A stretch of DNA of 16,327 nucleotides from Methylocapsa sp. (GTDB lineage Bacteria > Pseudomonadota > Alphaproteobacteria > Rhizobiales > Beijerinckiaceae), in the NCBI GenBank assembly GCA_003162995.1, contig PLUZ01000380.1:1-16327 (forward strand), read 5' to 3'. Position numbers and translations under genes: made by a program. How positions within the stretch are numbered: the stretch's first letter is position 1; the number at the start of each line of letters is the position of its first letter. Under the pieces are notes generated by a model. That model was not told the origin of the DNA. It did no database searches and worked only from the letters and a program-made list of their open reading frames with translations. This document shows positions 14,661 through 16,327 of this stretch, piece after piece.

Positions 14661-16327
14661 ATGCGCAAGTTCCTGCTTATGTCCTGTGTTGGCGCCGCCG
14701 CGCTTCTTGCTAATGGCGCGGCCTTCGCCAATGATGAATTGATCCAGCTTTCGAAAGACCCAAAGCAATGGGCGCTGCCGACTGGTGACTATGCCAATCA
14801 CCGTTTCTCGAAACTCGATCAAATCAATTCCGACAACGTCAAGCGCCTTACTCCAGTGTGGAGCTTTTCGACAGGCGTTCTGCGCGGTCACGAGGGGGGG
14901 CCCTTGGTAATCGGCAGCGTCATGTATTTCAACACGCCGTTCCCGAACATTGTATACGCGCTCGATTTGAATCATGACGGGAAGATTTTGTGGAAATATG
15001 AACCCAAGCAAGATCCCAATGTCATCCCGGTGATGTGTTGCGATACGGTCAATCGCGGCGTGGCCTATGCCGACGGTAAAATTTTTCAGTATCAAGCGGA
15101 TACGACGCTGGTCGCGCTCGACGCGAAGAGCGGAGCTGTTGTTTGGTCGGTGAAGAACGGCGATCCTTCCAGGGGCGAGACCGGCACTTCGGCGCCGCAA
15201 GTCGTCAAGGATAAAGTTCTCGTCGGCATTTCGGGCGGTGAATTCGGCGTTCGCGGGTCTCTCACGGCCTATGACCTTAAGACGGGGAAAAAAGCCTGGC
15301 GCGGCTATTCGATGGGACCGGATTCCGACACTTTGATCGACCCGGTCAACACGACCTATCTTGGCAAGCCGGTCGGTAAGGACTCTGGCATCAATACCTG
15401 GAAGGGCGATCAGTGGAAGATCGGCGGCGGAACGACCTGGGGCTGGTATTCCTACGACCCGGATTTAAATCTCGTGTATTACGGGTCGGGCAATCCCTCA
15501 ACCTGGAACCCCAAGCAGCGTCCGGGCGACAATCGCTGGTCAATGACGGTCTGGGCGCGTGATGCGGATACCGGTGTCGCTAAATGGGTGTATCAGCTGA
15601 CGCCACACGATGAATGGGATTACGATGCCATCAATGAGATGATCCTGGCCAACCAGGAAATGCGCAAGGTTTTGGTGCATTTCGATCGCAACGGCTTCGG
15701 CTACACGATTGATCGCATCACCGGTGAGCCGCTGGTCGCGGAAAAATTTGATCCGGCGGTCAATTGGGCAACCAAGGTTGATCTTGATAAAAGCTCCAAG
15801 ACCTATGGACGTCCCTTGGTCGTGAAGGAATACTCGACCGAGGAAAATGGCGAGGACGTGAACTCACAGGGCATTTGCCCTGCGGCGCTTGGGTCGAAGG
15901 ACGAACAGCCAGCCGCCTATTCGCCGATCACTAATCTCTTCTACATCCCGGCCAATCACGTGTGCATGGATTACGAACCGTTTCACGTGAGCTACACGGC
16001 TGGACAGCCGTATGTCGGGGCGACCTTGTCCATGTACCCGCCGAAGGGCGAGTCCAACATGGGCAATTTCACCGCCTGGGATGCCAAGAACGGGAAAATT
16101 GTCTGGCAGAAAAAAGAGCTGTTCTCCGTTTGGTCGGGCGCACTCGCGACGGCCGGCAATGTCGTCTTCTACGGCACGCTTGAAGGCTATCTGAAAGCAG
16201 TTGACGCCACAACGGGCGATGAACTCTTCAAATTCAAGACGCCTTCCGGCATTATCGGCAACGTCATGACCTATGAGCACAATGGCAAGCAATATGTCGC
16301 GGTGCTCTCCGGCGTCGGCGGCTGGGC
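14661..16327 (+). CDS. xoxF: Lanthanide-dependent PQQ methanol dehydrogenase XoxF (3' truncated by window end)
   Basis: The first 555 residues of a PQQ methanol dehydrogenase of about 600 residues; the reading frame runs off the window edge. The enzyme oxidises methanol to formaldehyde or formate in the periplasm and passes electrons to a c-type cytochrome. [20 protein letters not shown] then AFA is a signal peptide, with cleavage expected after residue 23. The vicinal disulfide C126-C127 (PVMCCDTVN) and the beta-propeller tryptophan-docking repeats are present. Residues 317-322 read DEWDYD: catalytic D320 and D322, the extra aspartate that binds the lanthanide in XoxF and is Ala in calcium MxaF. 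The overall sequence resembles the XoxF5 clade. GGAGG at 14650-14654 lies 6 nt before the ATG. The genes usually downstream (xoxG cytochrome, xoxJ) would lie beyond the edge. Confidence 0.96.
   Translation, partial: MRKFLLMSCVGAAALLANGAAFANDELIQLSKDPKQWALPTGDYANHRFSKLDQINSDNVKRLTPVWSFSTGVLRGHEGGPLVIGSVMYFNTPFPNIVYALDLNHDGKILWKYEPKQDPNVIPVMCCDTVNRGVAYADGKIFQYQADTTLVALDAKSGAVVWSVKNGDPSRGETGTSAPQVVKDKVLVGISGGEFGVRGSLTAYDLKTGKKAWRGYSMGPDSDTLIDPVNTTYLGKPVGKDSGINTWKGDQWKIGGGTTWGWYSYDPDLNLVYYGSGNPSTWNPKQRPGDNRWSMTVWARDADTGVAKWVYQLTPHDEWDYDAINEMILANQEMRKVLVHFDRNGFGYTIDRITGEPLVAEKFDPAVNWATKVDLDKSSKTYGRPLVVKEYSTEENGEDVNSQGICPAALGSKDEQPAAYSPITNLFYIPANHVCMDYEPFHVSYTAGQPYVGATLSMYPPKGESNMGNFTAWDAKNGKIVWQKKELFSVWSGALATAGNVVFYGTLEGYLKAVDATTGDELFKFKTPSGIIGNVMTYEHNGKQYVAVLSGVGGW

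Noticed and set aside
14547..15200. 217-codon minus-strand frame across the xoxF start
   Set aside because: It overlaps the XoxF signal peptide and propeller codons on the other strand and shows no family features.

Overview
The window looks like chromosomal DNA of a GC-rich alphaproteobacterium of the Rhizobiales (Hyphomicrobiales), most likely a Beijerinckiaceae/Methylocystaceae-type methylotroph or methanotroph. The evidence is a single-cysteine alphaproteobacterial DksA, the bolA / J-domain protein / cobS / cobT gene order of aerobic-cobalamin Rhizobiales, and a 3'-truncated lanthanide-type methanol dehydrogenase (xoxF) at the right edge. The lineage is inferred from protein character and gene order, not from a database search.

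Layout. Left third (1-5000), all genes on the minus strand: dksA (8-427), a LuxR-type regulator (1101-2258), and a three-gene operon read from 4986 down to 2803 (TerB-domain protein, then a short-chain dehydrogenase joined by an ATGA overlap, then a class-I glutamine amidotransferase). Middle (5000-8900): a small secreted Cys/Trp protein (minus), then pheT on the plus strand with no pheS beside it, followed 4 nt later by a small exported His-rich protein. Right-middle (8890-13124): bolA (minus) diverges from a plus-strand series of J-domain protein, cobS and cobT. CobS and CobT form the AAA+/VWA motor of the CobNST cobaltochelatase that inserts cobalt into the corrin ring. Right end: a JmjC/cupin-type oxygenase-like gene (minus, 13228-14136) and, divergently across a 524-bp gap, xoxF, whose product is a periplasmic PQQ-dependent methanol dehydrogenase.

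Non-coding content is notable. A dispersed bipartite repeat of about 97 nt occurs three times (538-633, 5058-5154, 8721-8817). Two copies supply the TAG stop codon of the gene they follow. A structured, possibly switch-like RNA segment lies 200-270 nt upstream of the LuxR-type gene. A sigma70-like promoter with a leader of about 230 nt is predicted for xoxF. Two hairpins sit between the convergent cobT and JmjC/cupin genes. No tRNA, rRNA, CRISPR array, insertion sequence or phage gene was recognised. No complete undescribed system is evident. The best leads are the repeat family, the xoxF-linked oxygenase with the long xoxF leader, the structured RNA, and the His-rich protein behind pheT.
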